From Psychrobacter sp. NG25 (GTDB lineage Bacteria; Pseudomonadota; Gammaproteobacteria; Pseudomonadales; Moraxellaceae), in the NCBI RefSeq assembly GCF_015234355.1, contig NZ_JADGMV010000001.1, positions 248,001-312,000 of the forward strand: 64,000 bases of DNA, written 5' to 3'. The position numbers and the translations under genes are program-made. The notes below the pieces were generated by a model. It had not been told where the DNA came from. It saw only the letters and a list, made by a program, of their open reading frames with translations, and searched no databases. This document shows positions 28,565-37,537 of the stretch, in pieces. How positions within the stretch are numbered: position 1 is the first letter of the stretch; each line of letters starts with the position of its first letter.

Positions 28565-30229
28565 TTAATATTTTTGTTTGCGCTGGGTAGATGATCCGAT
28601 ATTCATTGCTTCGCGATATTTGGCGACGGTTCTTCTGGCAATATCGATGCCCTCAACTAATAAACTGTCTTTTATGCGACTGTCTGATAATGGCTTTTTC
28701 GGATTTTCATCGGCGATGAGTTGCTTAATCATGGCACTAATAGCGGTCGATGAAACATCACCATCTGTACTACTCACATGTGATGAAAAGAAATGCTTTA
28801 AGGAAAACAACCCTTGGGGTGTCAGGATGGTTTTGCTAGTGGTCAGACGTGACACGGTGGATTCATGCAAATCAACTTCTTCTGCAATGACCTTTAAGAT
28901 AAGTGGTTGCATGGCAGTCGCACCATGTTGTAAGAACTCTTGCTGATAACGCACAATACTGGTGGCGACCTTTAATAGGTTTTGATTACGCTCTTCGATA
29001 CTGCGAATAAACAAGCGCGCATCAGTGAGGTTTTCACGCAGATACTGATTGTCAGGGCTATCATCACCGCGTTTTACTAAGTTGGCATACTCTTGATTGA
29101 CTCGTAGCTTCGGCAGGGTGTCAGGATTGAGCCGTACCTGCCAGCCATCCTCTTGCGTATCGGCCCCTGCAGTGGTATTACCACTTTGGCGACGGACAGG
29201 CGTGACCAGCACATCAGGAATGTCGTAACTGTCTGGCTCCCGTGCGTAATCTGGTTGACTACTATGGAATAATAATCCTGGTGAAGGATTTAAGCTGCGT
29301 AATAGATTTAATGCAGGTGTGATCTTCTCAGCTGCGAGCCCTGTCTGCTCGGTCAGTGCTTTGATATTATTACTGACTAAATATTCGCTAGCAGATAGAA
29401 GTGCTTGCGCTTCTTTTAGAGACTCGGTATTACTATCAAGCTTGGACAGTTGAATCGCTAGACATTCACTGAGGTTCCGTGCCCCAACACCGAGTGGGTC
29501 GCAAGATTGAATAATACGCAATACGGCCAGTACTTCATCTTGCTCAACAGACTCATCCCATTGATAAAAGCTCGCCATGGTCTCAAAGCTCTGCAACAAC
29601 TCATCGATATCAAGCCGAACAAAACCCATATCATCCATAGAGTCCATCAGATAGGTGGCAATCAACATATCTGCTTCTGATAGATGTTTAAAGTTCAGCT
29701 GCCAACGCACATGATCTTGGATAGTGGCAGACGTGCCGCCTTGATAGCTATCGAAGTCATCGTCACCTTTGCTCCCTGAACTAGTAGCCGCAGATGCATA
29801 GTTACTGCTATCAGCACTATTATCAAAGCTACTATAATCGTCACTATCCATCGTATAATTGTCTATGGCACCATCATCGATATTGGCTTGCTGTAACTTA
29901 TCAAAGCTATCACTAAGTTCATTATCATAGTCAGAAGTAGTCGTATTGCTGTCAGATTTGGCAGTAAATGACTCAGTGCCAGCACTTTGATTCCAGCTAT
30001 CCAATGTCAGCGAATCGCTAAGCTCGTCTATGATATCGTCACCGCTATGCTCGTATTCATCGTCATCATCTTCGATACGTTCAAGCAGTGGATTACTATC
30101 CAGCTTGATCTGAACCTCTTGCGCGAGCTCAAGACTAGAGAGCTGCAGCAATTTAATGGCTTGCTGCATCTGCGGTGTCAGTTTCTGTGAGGTGCTTAGC
30201 GTGGTCGCCAATCCGAACGACATACTCAT
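28565..30229 (-). CDS. rpoN: RNA polymerase sigma-54 factor
   Basis: 554 residues. The N-terminal activator-interacting region (LATTLSTSQKLTPQMQQAIKLLQLSSLEL) is followed by an unusually long acidic, Ser/Asp/Asn-rich segment (about 50-165), then the core-binding domain (WQLNFKHLSEADMLIATYLMDSMDD) and DNA-binding domain with a helix-turn-helix (DLHESTVSRLTTSK) and the RpoN box ARRTVAKYRE near the C-terminus. E. coli RpoN is 477 residues; the acidic linker explains the difference. Sigma-54 serves nitrogen, pilus and other activator-dependent promoters. Upstream lptB and downstream ptsN, common neighbours, are not here. Confidence 0.96.
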   Translation of the reverse strand: MSMSFGLATTLSTSQKLTPQMQQAIKLLQLSSLELAQEVQIKLDSNPLLERIEDDDDEYEHSGDDIIDELSDSLTLDSWNQSAGTESFTAKSDSNTTTSDYDNELSDSFDKLQQANIDDGAIDNYTMDSDDYSSFDNSADSSNYASAATSSGSKGDDDFDSYQGGTSATIQDHVRWQLNFKHLSEADMLIATYLMDSMDDMGFVRLDIDELLQSFETMASFYQWDESVEQDEVLAVLRIIQSCDPLGVGARNLSECLAIQLSKLDSNTESLKEAQALLSASEYLVSNNIKALTEQTGLAAEKITPALNLLRSLNPSPGLLFHSSQPDYAREPDSYDIPDVLVTPVRRQSGNTTAGADTQEDGWQVRLNPDTLPKLRVNQEYANLVKRGDDSPDNQYLRENLTDARLFIRSIEERNQNLLKVATSIVRYQQEFLQHGATAMQPLILKVIAEEVDLHESTVSRLTTSKTILTPQGLFSLKHFFSSHVSSTDGDVSSTAISAMIKQLIADENPKKPLSDSRIKDSLLVEGIDIARRTVAKYREAMNIGSSTQRKQKY

Positions 30230-30543
30230 GGGCGGCTTATTACACTCCGGTAGTGATAATATTCTACAAATATTTTGGTCAAACCAGTGGTTTAACGTTA
30301 TTAGGACATGACGATAGCATTTTTTGACGCAATTTTGCTATGATAATTTACACTCTGGCCAGATACAATTGTTACGCTTTTCTTATTAAAGCCTATAAAT
30401 ATTAGCATTTCAGCATTAACTGCTAAATAATTAATATCAAAAATCGGTTTATCATCATATAAATTTTATAAGAAAAGTCATGAAACACACGACTGAAAAA
30501 TAGTTAAACTGAACTAACTTAAAAATTAACTGAGACTGCAACC
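30230..30543. other. Divergent intergenic region rpoN / nitrilase
   Basis: 314 bp of AT-rich DNA; no distinct motif, hairpin or gene. Confidence 0.4.
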
Positions 30544-31440
30544 ATGAATAGTAAACAGAATAATCAATTTACCACTGCTGCCATTCAAATGAATAGCCAA
30601 CAAAATATTGAGCAAAACTTAGCTACTATAAAATCTGCAATTATTGATGCAAGTGCGCAAGGGGCTCAACTTGTCGTATTACCAGAGAACTGCTGTAGCA
30701 TGGGTGAGCAGTTTGCCACTGCAGAGCGCTTTGACGATCTATCAGCGATGATAGCGGACTATGCCCGCACTTATGGTGTCTATGTATTAGCAGGCTCGCT
30801 ACCCTGCCCTTATCGACCTGATGGTATTGTCGTCCCTGATGGCAGACTACGCCAAGTCAGTCAGTTGTTTGCACCTGATGGCACGCGAGCGGCACGTTAT
30901 GACAAGATTCATCTATTTACAGCCACTGTAGCGGATAAACACGGTAGCTATAACGAAGCAGCCACTTTCGAGCCAGGAACGCAAACCGTGATTACACCAA
31001 TCGAAGCAAATGATACGGTCTATCAATTGGGCATGATGGTTTGCTTTGATTTGCGCTTCCCTGCATTGGCACAGCGTCTACGTCAAGCAGGTGCTGACAT
31101 ACTGAGCGCACCTTCTGCTTTTACTTACCTAACAGGGCAAGCCCATTGGTCGCTGTTGCTACAGGCACGTGCTTTAGACAGCCAGTGTATGGTCATTGGG
31201 GCGGCACAAGGTGGCGACCATATCTATAAGAATGGTGATATACGTCAGACGTGGGGACATACGGCGATTACCGCTTATGATGGTACAGTTATCAACCATT
31301 ACGATGATAGTGTATTGAATGAAGCTACTGATCCAGAAGACAGCAAGCACTACGCCATGGTATTGGCATCATTAGATCAGCACGCCCAACAGCAAGGACG
31401 CCAAAAAATGCCTATCTTTGACTGTCATCGTTTAGCGTAA
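30544..31440 (+). CDS. Carbon-nitrogen hydrolase (Nit-family amidase)
   Basis: 298 residues. Glu48 (VVLPEN), Lys121 (RYDKIHLF) and Cys167 (MVCFDLRFP) form the nitrilase catalytic triad. The pattern with CFDLRFPALAQRLRQAGADIL and the HWSLLLQARALDSQCMVIGAAQGG segment fits the Nit1/Nit2 branch, whose bacterial members (YbeM-like) repair deaminated glutathione; omega-amidase is the alternative. Single gene, followed by a perfect hairpin terminator shared with xerC. Confidence 0.88.
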   Translation: MNSKQNNQFTTAAIQMNSQQNIEQNLATIKSAIIDASAQGAQLVVLPENCCSMGEQFATAERFDDLSAMIADYARTYGVYVLAGSLPCPYRPDGIVVPDGRLRQVSQLFAPDGTRAARYDKIHLFTATVADKHGSYNEAATFEPGTQTVITPIEANDTVYQLGMMVCFDLRFPALAQRLRQAGADILSAPSAFTYLTGQAHWSLLLQARALDSQCMVIGAAQGGDHIYKNGDIRQTWGHTAITAYDGTVINHYDDSVLNEATDPEDSKHYAMVLASLDQHAQQQGRQKMPIFDCHRLA

Positions 31441-31451
31441 ATTATGATTAG

Positions 31452-31483
31452 GGTGTGTTGAATATTCAACACACCTTATTTTT
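31452..31483 (+). terminator. Terminator shared by the nitrilase gene and xerC
   Basis: A perfect 24-bp palindrome (31452-31475, GGTGTGTTGAAT and complement) then TTATTTTT. Confidence 0.8.
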
Positions 31484-32540
31484 GATTTGAGTCATCGTCG
31501 CGTTGAGCATGAGTGGCTCGCGGGTGGGCACGATCATAGACTTGGGTCAATTTGGTAAAATCAACATGGGTATAAATTTGCGTAGTACTGATATCACTAT
31601 GACCCAGCATTTCTTGTACAGCGCGCAAGTCACCACTACCTGACAGCATGTGTGATGCAAAGCAATGCCGCAATAAATGTGGATACATATTTTGTGAAAT
31701 ACCAGCACGAGTAGCGGCAACTTTTAGACGTTGCTGCACTGCCCGTGTTGATAAGCGGGTACCCAACTTTTCACTGATAAACAATGCCGTGTCCATTTGC
31801 TCTACCCATAGATTACGATGTGGCAGATAGCGCGTAATTGCCTCTGCTGCTTTTATACCTAATGGTACTAGTCGTGTTTTATTGCCTTTACCCGTCACAC
31901 GTACGCGTAAGTCGGATAAATCTACGTCCGCTATATCTAGCGCTACTAGCTCACCCACACGTAAGCCACTACTGTAGAGCAATTCAAACATGGCTTTATC
32001 CCGTAACCATAAGCGTGCTTGCTCTGGAATATCAGGAATCTCTTGGTCAAGTAATTGAGTGAGCAAATCTACGTCTGCAATAGACGGTAATGGTCTAGGA
32101 CTACGCTTAAGCTGGTAGCCAGTGGTTGGATTGATACGTGCTAGCCCTTCTTCAATGAGCCATCCATAAAAATGACGAATCGCCGACAGCTCCTGCTGGA
32201 CGCTAGCAAGTGCAAGCTTGTCTTCATCGATACGCTGACCGATATGCTGGGCTAATTGACGCTTGTCACAACGCGTCCATGTCAGCCGTTTGCCACGTAA
32301 AAATAGCGCCAGCTGGTTCAAGCCAGCAAAATAAGCCGTTAGGGTATGCGGCGAGTGATTACGTACTGATAAAGTATTTAACCAATGATGCACTGGTACT
32401 AACAGCTCACGTAACGCTGTGTCCGACTCTGTAGTGGCTGCCAGTGTGTCTGACAGCCACGCTGCTGATTGTACTTCTGAACCCGATGCTGGCTCTATCT
32501 GACCTTTTTTATTGGACATAGCCCTATTAGAGATGACCAT
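31476..32540 (-). CDS. xerC: Tyrosine recombinase XerC
   Basis: 354 residues from the ATG at 32540 (AGG eight bases upstream). Catalytic residues are complete: R194 (SGLRVGE), K221 (GKGNKTR), H288 and R291 (HLLRH), H314 (LGHSDISTTQ) and nucleophile Y323. The ending YTHVDFTKLTQVYDRAHPRA is XerC-like rather than XerD-like, and position after dapF matches E. coli dapF-xerC. With XerD it resolves chromosome dimers at dif. It has a longer N-terminus (about 45 extra residues) than E. coli XerC. No dif site is visible nearby. Confidence 0.93.
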   Translation of the reverse strand: MVISNRAMSNKKGQIEPASGSEVQSAAWLSDTLAATTESDTALRELLVPVHHWLNTLSVRNHSPHTLTAYFAGLNQLALFLRGKRLTWTRCDKRQLAQHIGQRIDEDKLALASVQQELSAIRHFYGWLIEEGLARINPTTGYQLKRSPRPLPSIADVDLLTQLLDQEIPDIPEQARLWLRDKAMFELLYSSGLRVGELVALDIADVDLSDLRVRVTGKGNKTRLVPLGIKAAEAITRYLPHRNLWVEQMDTALFISEKLGTRLSTRAVQQRLKVAATRAGISQNMYPHLLRHCFASHMLSGSGDLRAVQEMLGHSDISTTQIYTHVDFTKLTQVYDRAHPRATHAQRDDDSNQK

Positions 32541-32566
32541 AGCATTTACCTATTCGCCATCCGAGT

Positions 32567-33454
32567 TTAGCCCTCAGAATTAGGCTTGATACCCGCTTGT
32601 GCCATTAGCCCATCTGGGCTAAACACGCCTTCATAAACAAAGGCCGTTGGACCTGTCATCATGACTGAATAACCCGGCTGCCATTTGATAATCATACTGC
32701 CGCCATACAGCTGTGCGCGCACTTCTTCGCCTTCATCCAACCAGCCTTCACGTATGCCAACCGCCACTGCAGCACATGCACCCGTACCACAGGCTTGAGT
32801 CTCACCAACGCCGCGCTCGAATACCCGTAGACGAATATGACGTTGATTCATCACCTGCATAAAGCCGACATTGACGCGATCTGGAAACGCAGGATGCGAT
32901 TCGATGGCTTTACCCAAGGTTTCAACTTCAGCATCGAGCACATTATCGACTTTGATAACTGCATGTGGATTGCCCATATTGGCAACATAGAGCTGTACAG
33001 GTGTTCCATTAACATCCAAATGGTAGGCGTTTTGGATTTTAGTAGTGGCTCTTGGGCTAAATGGAATCTCGTCTGGCTCAAATTTGGGTTTGCCCATATC
33101 GACTTCTACCCAGCCATAACGGTCTGTGGTCAGCGTGATAATCCCACTTGCCGTCTCAACACGTAGGCGCTGTTTAAATGACAGTTTGCGTGCCTGTACG
33201 AAGCGAGCGAAGCAACGCGCACCGTTACCGCACTGCTCGACTTCAGTGCCATCGGTATTAAAAATACGATAGCTAAAGTCGACATCCGGACGCATCGGTG
33301 GCTCGACTACGAGCAACTGGTCAAAACCAATACCCAAATGACGATCACCCAATAACTGTACCAAATCCTTGGTTAATTCTAAGCGCTGAGTCACCAAATC
33401 GATGACCATAAAATCATTGCCCAGACCATGCATCTTAGTAAATTCTATTAGCAT
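32567..33454 (-). CDS. dapF: Diaminopimelate epimerase
   Basis: 295 residues; AGGAT nine bases before the ATG. Converts LL- to meso-diaminopimelate for lysine and peptidoglycan. Both catalytic cysteines are present: C75 (EQCGNGARC) and C222 (TQACGTGACAA). Opening IEFTKMHGLGNDF is characteristic. It reads straight into xerC (26-bp gap). Upstream lie a 107-bp repeat and the lysA terminator, so dapF-xerC forms a separate transcript from lysA. Confidence 0.97.
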   Translation of the reverse strand: MLIEFTKMHGLGNDFMVIDLVTQRLELTKDLVQLLGDRHLGIGFDQLLVVEPPMRPDVDFSYRIFNTDGTEVEQCGNGARCFARFVQARKLSFKQRLRVETASGIITLTTDRYGWVEVDMGKPKFEPDEIPFSPRATTKIQNAYHLDVNGTPVQLYVANMGNPHAVIKVDNVLDAEVETLGKAIESHPAFPDRVNVGFMQVMNQRHIRLRVFERGVGETQACGTGACAAVAVGIREGWLDEGEEVRAQLYGGSMIIKWQPGYSVMMTGPTAFVYEGVFSPDGLMAQAGIKPNSEG

Positions 33455-33521
33455 ACCCTTGATATCCTATCCTATTTTTATGTATGGCTTATCTTAGCAC
33501 GCTGTCAGATACAATCATAAT

Positions 33522-33628
33522 AATACCAATCCCAAAAAATACGATTAGCGGTGTCAAATTTGTTTAGTCTACAGTGAGTAGTACTTACACTCGTTTTCCT
33601 TGCTACTCTAATTTTTATGAATGGTATT
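33522..33628. repeat. Dispersed 107-bp repeat, family B, copy 1
   Basis: Begins AATACCAAT and ends ATGGTATT, giving short terminal inverted repeats. Its interior is almost identical to the copy at 54716-54822 (shared blocks such as CCCAAAAAATACGATTAGCG and CACTCGTTTTCCTTGCTAC). It encodes nothing. It lies between the lysA terminator and dapF and contains a TTGACA on the - strand that could help drive dapF. Confidence 0.88.
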
Positions 33629-33702
33629 GCTTTCCAATAAAGGCATGCCTGCAATTAAAAGACAGCTTTAATTAAAAAACAACTTCCTCAAAATCCAGTC
33701 AT

Positions 33703-33735
33703 AAAAAAACCCATTGTCATTATCACAATGGGTTC
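33703..33735 (-). terminator. Terminator after lysA
   Basis: On the - strand a 10-bp stem AACCCATTGT / ACAATGGGTT with a 7-nt loop, then a run of seven T. Confidence 0.9.
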
Positions 33736-33783
33736 TCTTCAATCATCAAATACGGTGATAGTTTTGGCTCGTCTTTAATAACC

Positions 33784-35115
33784 TTACTGCGCCTGCCACA
33801 ATGTTTCATTTTCATATAATGATTCAATGGTTTCGCGCGGACGAATCAATTGATGATGGTTATCAGACACCATCACTTCGCTAGCACGTGGACGCGAATT
33901 ATAATTGCTGCTCATGGTAAAGCCATAAGCGCCAGCACCAGTGATGGCCAATGTATCTCCTGCTTCCAATGCTAACAAGCGACCTTTTGCTAAGAAATCT
34001 CCCGTCTCACAAATTGCACCAACGATATCCCACGGTTGCGTACCATCCGTATCGATACCTTTGCTCGGTAACACGCTTGGAATCACGGCCATTTCTGCTT
34101 GATACAGTGCAGGGCGAATCAAGTCGTTCATTGCCGCATCGACAATAGCGAAGTTCTTGTGTTCGGTAGGCTTTAGCACGTCGACACGCGTTAATAGTAC
34201 GCCAGCATTGGCAACGATACTGCGGCCCGGCTCAAAGAATACCGTCAGTCCAAGCTCGCTTAGTTTTGGTAATAATGCAGCAGCAAACTCGTCCATAGAC
34301 ACAGGCGTCTCATCGATATAGCGCACCCCTAAACCACCACCCAAATCTATATGACGCAGCTCAATACCTTTTTCACGGAGGGTGTGTATCAACTCGATTA
34401 CTTTGTCTAGCGCAGCAACGAATGGCTCTACTTCCGTCAACTGCGAGCCAATATGGCAGTCGATACCAACGATATCGATATGCGACAACGCAGCGGCTTG
34501 CTCATAGACAGCAACAGCGTCTTCGTGCGTGATACCGAACTTATTGTCTTTTAAACCAGTTGAGATGTAAGGATGAGTCTTGGCATCGACATTGGGATTG
34601 ACTCGTAGAGATATAGGTGCTGATTTATCGAGTTGCTGTGCCACTTCATTGATTAAAGCCAGCTCGCTAATAGACTCGACGTTAAAGCAACCGATGCCTT
34701 GGGTGAGTGCATACTCGATATCTCTATAAGTTTTACCAACGCCTGAGAATACAACGCGCGCAGCTTCACCGCCTGCCGCCAATACTCGCATCAACTCACC
34801 ACGTGAGACAATATCAAACCCTGCACCCGCCTGTGCTAACACGCCAAGTACAGCAAGATTAGAGTTGGCTTTAACGGCATAGCAAACCTGATGCTTTAGA
34901 CTGGCAAAGCTATCGGTGTAAGCCTGATAAACATCTAATATCGCCTGCTTTGAGTAGACATAACATGGCGTATCATAGCAATCGACCAACTCAGTCATAC
35001 TGACCTGCTCCATATGTAGAGCGTCGTTGCGATAATTCAGCGCAGGCAAATGAGCAGTTAAGGCTTCAGGGTTAATATATAACCCTTGTTCTGTTTGGGT
35101 CGTTACTGTAGTCAT
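33784..35115 (-). CDS. lysA: Diaminopimelate decarboxylase
   Basis: 443 residues from the ATG at 35115, behind GAGAG; an ATG six codons upstream (35133) is equally possible. LysA decarboxylates meso-diaminopimelate to lysine with PLP. The Schiff-base lysine is K82 in CYAVKANSN; the alanine-racemase-like barrel follows with GAGFDIVSRGEL, GGGLGVRY and EPGRSIVANAG; the C-terminal domain has the substrate-binding CETGDFLAKGR and GAYGFTMSSNYNSRPR. It follows lptM by 62 bp and ends at a strong terminator. Confidence 0.97.
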   Translation of the reverse strand: MTTVTTQTEQGLYINPEALTAHLPALNYRNDALHMEQVSMTELVDCYDTPCYVYSKQAILDVYQAYTDSFASLKHQVCYAVKANSNLAVLGVLAQAGAGFDIVSRGELMRVLAAGGEAARVVFSGVGKTYRDIEYALTQGIGCFNVESISELALINEVAQQLDKSAPISLRVNPNVDAKTHPYISTGLKDNKFGITHEDAVAVYEQAAALSHIDIVGIDCHIGSQLTEVEPFVAALDKVIELIHTLREKGIELRHIDLGGGLGVRYIDETPVSMDEFAAALLPKLSELGLTVFFEPGRSIVANAGVLLTRVDVLKPTEHKNFAIVDAAMNDLIRPALYQAEMAVIPSVLPSKGIDTDGTQPWDIVGAICETGDFLAKGRLLALEAGDTLAITGAGAYGFTMSSNYNSRPRASEVMVSDNHHQLIRPRETIESLYENETLWQAQ

Positions 35116-35177
35116 TGTGGTTATGTCTCTCATTAAATCAGGTAAATTTATTCGGAATTATTGATGCTCTTAAACAA

Positions 35178-35477
35178 TTAATAATCGTTAGGGTCTTCGT
35201 TCACATCTGATAGCACTTGCTCTAAATAGCGAGCGTTCTGTTCATCATTACTTGCCGATGCAGCACCTTGTGACTCTCCAGCATTAGACAACATCTCTGA
35301 CCCTGCCACCTTTGAGCTGTTGGAATCGGCTAAATAGAGGTCGCCCTTTTGCCCACAGCCCGTTAATCCTAACATGACTGCACTACCGATAATCAATGCG
35401 GAGACGGCACGGCGACTGGTGTTAATAGATAAATGAGAATTGCACTCAGTGTTTGAAACGCGGCGTATAGTAAGCAT
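35178..35477 (-). CDS. lptM: Small lipoprotein LptM (YifL-like)
   Basis: 99 residues from the ATG at 35477, with AAGG ten bases upstream. Signal segment followed by lipobox LTGC (Cys41) and the family hallmark GCGQKGDLYL. LptM (YifL) is a small outer-membrane lipoprotein that assists LptD/LptE assembly of the LPS export pore. Longer than E. coli YifL (67) by an N-terminal basic stretch and a polar C-terminal tail. Its place before lysA is the usual gammaproteobacterial arrangement. Confidence 0.9.
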   Translation of the reverse strand: MLTIRRVSNTECNSHLSINTSRRAVSALIIGSAVMLGLTGCGQKGDLYLADSNSSKVAGSEMLSNAGESQGAASASNDEQNARYLEQVLSDVNEDPNDY

Positions 35478-36120
35478 AGGGCAATAACCTTGCAGCAGTG
35501 TGAATATGATTGAAAACAGGACGTTTACGACTGAAATATTCAAAATATTATAATCTATGTAAGCATAGCATTGTATCAGTCAGGCGGTAAGCCTCTTGAG
35601 GGCGATTGACCAATAATTTTGCTAACTTTATCATGTGTAAATACAGCTTATGACGATAATGATTGGTGCATATTATTTGGTGAGTTCTGAGAAATTTATG
35701 CATTTTATGTGGCAATTATGGTTTGTGGAGCGCAGTTTTATGGTGCAAAACACGGCTAAACACATTTTGAAAAACTTTCTTACAATTTTTATTGCGGGCA
35801 ATCTTGCCTTTATAGCACTTACTGTTTGATGGCTATATTCGGTGCACAGGTGTAACAATGCTTGACGATGTTCAGTCTTAAACCTTATAGTTACTGTGGT
35901 ATAAGATACTAATTGTGTTACATTATACTCCGAAAATATCGCTTTGATGGATTGCTAGAAGCAACCAAACAGAGTGACGAGTAGGGATTTATTGGTAGAC
36001 CTGTAAGCGTGATATCGCTTATTTCATTTTTATGAAAGGTCTGCTGATTTTTGTTTGTTCGGCGGAAATTAATCCGCTATGATTCACCCCTTGTCAAAAA
36101 ACATAATCTAAGGATAGAGC
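35478..36120. other. Divergent intergenic region lptM / ackA
   Basis: About 640 bp. Small frames exist on both strands (for example a 43-codon frame from 35698 on +) but none has a convincing ribosome site or recognisable product. cyaY, which often sits here, is absent. TATACT near 35930 is a possible -10 for ackA without a good -35. Confidence 0.4.
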
Positions 36121-37350
36121 ATGAGCGATAGCACCCCCATCTTTAATGATCGTAATACCGGTAGATCAAAACTTATCAACCCTACTTTGGTTCTCAACTG
36201 TGGTTCATCTTCTATAAAATATGCGCTAATCAGCGAAGACGAATCCACTCGTATTACCGGTCTTGCCGAAAACTTGGGGCTTGATACCGCTCGTATTAAA
36301 CATACTACTTTAAACGGTGAAAAACTTGAGATTACCATCCCTGGTGGTCGTCATGAATTGGCTCTTCAAAAAATCCTAGCACTGCTTGAGCAATATCATT
36401 TTGTCGCTGTAGGACATCGTGTGGTTCACGGCGGTCGTGAGTACTCAAAAGCCGTCCGTGTCGACCAACATGTACTTGATGAAGTAAAACGTTTAAAAAT
36501 CTTAGCACCTCTACACAACCCTGCAAACGCCTTGGGTATTGAAGCGGTTGAAGCCATTTATCCTGACATCCCACAAGTGGTCGTTTTCGATACTGCATTT
36601 CACCAAACGATGCCGCCAGTTGCCTATCGCTATCCAATTCCAAAAGCCCTATACGAAGAAGAAAAAATTCGTCGTTATGGATTCCATGGTACCTCACATG
36701 CTTATGTCTCAGAGCGTGCTAGCGAAATTACAGATACCAAAGGTCCACATGGTTGGCTGACCGCTCATCTAGGCAATGGTTGCTCAGCGACTGCCGTCTA
36801 TAACGGTGAAAGCTTGGATACTAGTATGGGTCTGACGCCACTTGAAGGCTTGATGATGGGTACGCGTAGTGGTGACGTCGATCCTAGCTTGCACATTCAT
36901 CTCAAGCGTAAACTGGGTATGAGCCTAGAAGAAATCGATACTATGCTCAATAGTGAAAGTGGCTTATTGGGTATCTCAGGTCTGTCGAATGACTTGCGTA
37001 CGATCGAACAAGCAGCGAATGAAGGCCATAAAGATGCTCAACTCGCCATCGAGATGTTCTGCTATCGTGTCGGTAAATACCTAGCCAGCCTAAGCTGTGC
37101 GCTACCTGACTTTACTGGTATCGTCTTTACTGGTGGTATTGGTGAAAACTCAGCGACCACACGTGCTCGCATCTTAGATGTTATGCGCCACTTCGGTATC
37201 AAGTTTGATGCTGAAAAAAATGATGATTTAGTCGGTGGTGCAGAAGGCAGCTTCCAAGACGAAGGTAGTAGCATCGAGCTATGGGTTGTCCCAACTGATG
37301 AAGAATGCCAGATCGCTAAAGAAACGCGTCAAGCATTAGGTCTAAAATAG
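36121..37350 (+). CDS. ackA: Acetate kinase
   Basis: 409 residues, AAGGA before the ATG. Interconverts acetyl phosphate + ADP and acetate + ATP. ASKHA signatures: VLNCGSSSIKYALI near residue 24, VGHRVVHGG, FDTAFHQTMP, RRYGFHGTSH, HLGNGCSATAV and the MGTRSGDVDP segment, with FTGGIGENS near the C-terminus. An N-terminal extension of about 20 residues precedes the first motif. pta follows 187 bp later, with a hairpin in between. Confidence 0.97.
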   Translation: MSDSTPIFNDRNTGRSKLINPTLVLNCGSSSIKYALISEDESTRITGLAENLGLDTARIKHTTLNGEKLEITIPGGRHELALQKILALLEQYHFVAVGHRVVHGGREYSKAVRVDQHVLDEVKRLKILAPLHNPANALGIEAVEAIYPDIPQVVVFDTAFHQTMPPVAYRYPIPKALYEEEKIRRYGFHGTSHAYVSERASEITDTKGPHGWLTAHLGNGCSATAVYNGESLDTSMGLTPLEGLMMGTRSGDVDPSLHIHLKRKLGMSLEEIDTMLNSESGLLGISGLSNDLRTIEQAANEGHKDAQLAIEMFCYRVGKYLASLSCALPDFTGIVFTGGIGENSATTRARILDVMRHFGIKFDAEKNDDLVGGAEGSFQDEGSSIELWVVPTDEECQIAKETRQALGLK

Positions 37351-37386
37351 AAAATAGCCCGGCTATTACAGTGATGCTTATTTAGG

Positions 37387-37424
37387 GGCTTATGTCGTAT
37401 AAATATTTTTATATGACATAAGCC
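37387..37424 (+). terminator. Hairpin between ackA and pta
   Basis: Perfect 10-bp stem GGCTTATGTC / GACATAAGCC extended by AT pairs, followed by only TTTAAG. With the weak T-tract it probably acts as a partial terminator or an mRNA processing/stability structure. Confidence 0.5.
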
Positions 37425-37537
37425 TTTAAGTAACGGCGCTACTGACCAATCACTGCAAGCGAAAGCAGCAGCCATCATTTTAGCCAGTCAGCAACACCTC
37501 TCTCACGGATATAATAAAATAAATAGTAGGATATGCT

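Noticed and set aside
35673-35858. Small frames on both strands between lptM and ackA
   Set aside because: No convincing start, product or conservation cue; AT-rich chance frames.
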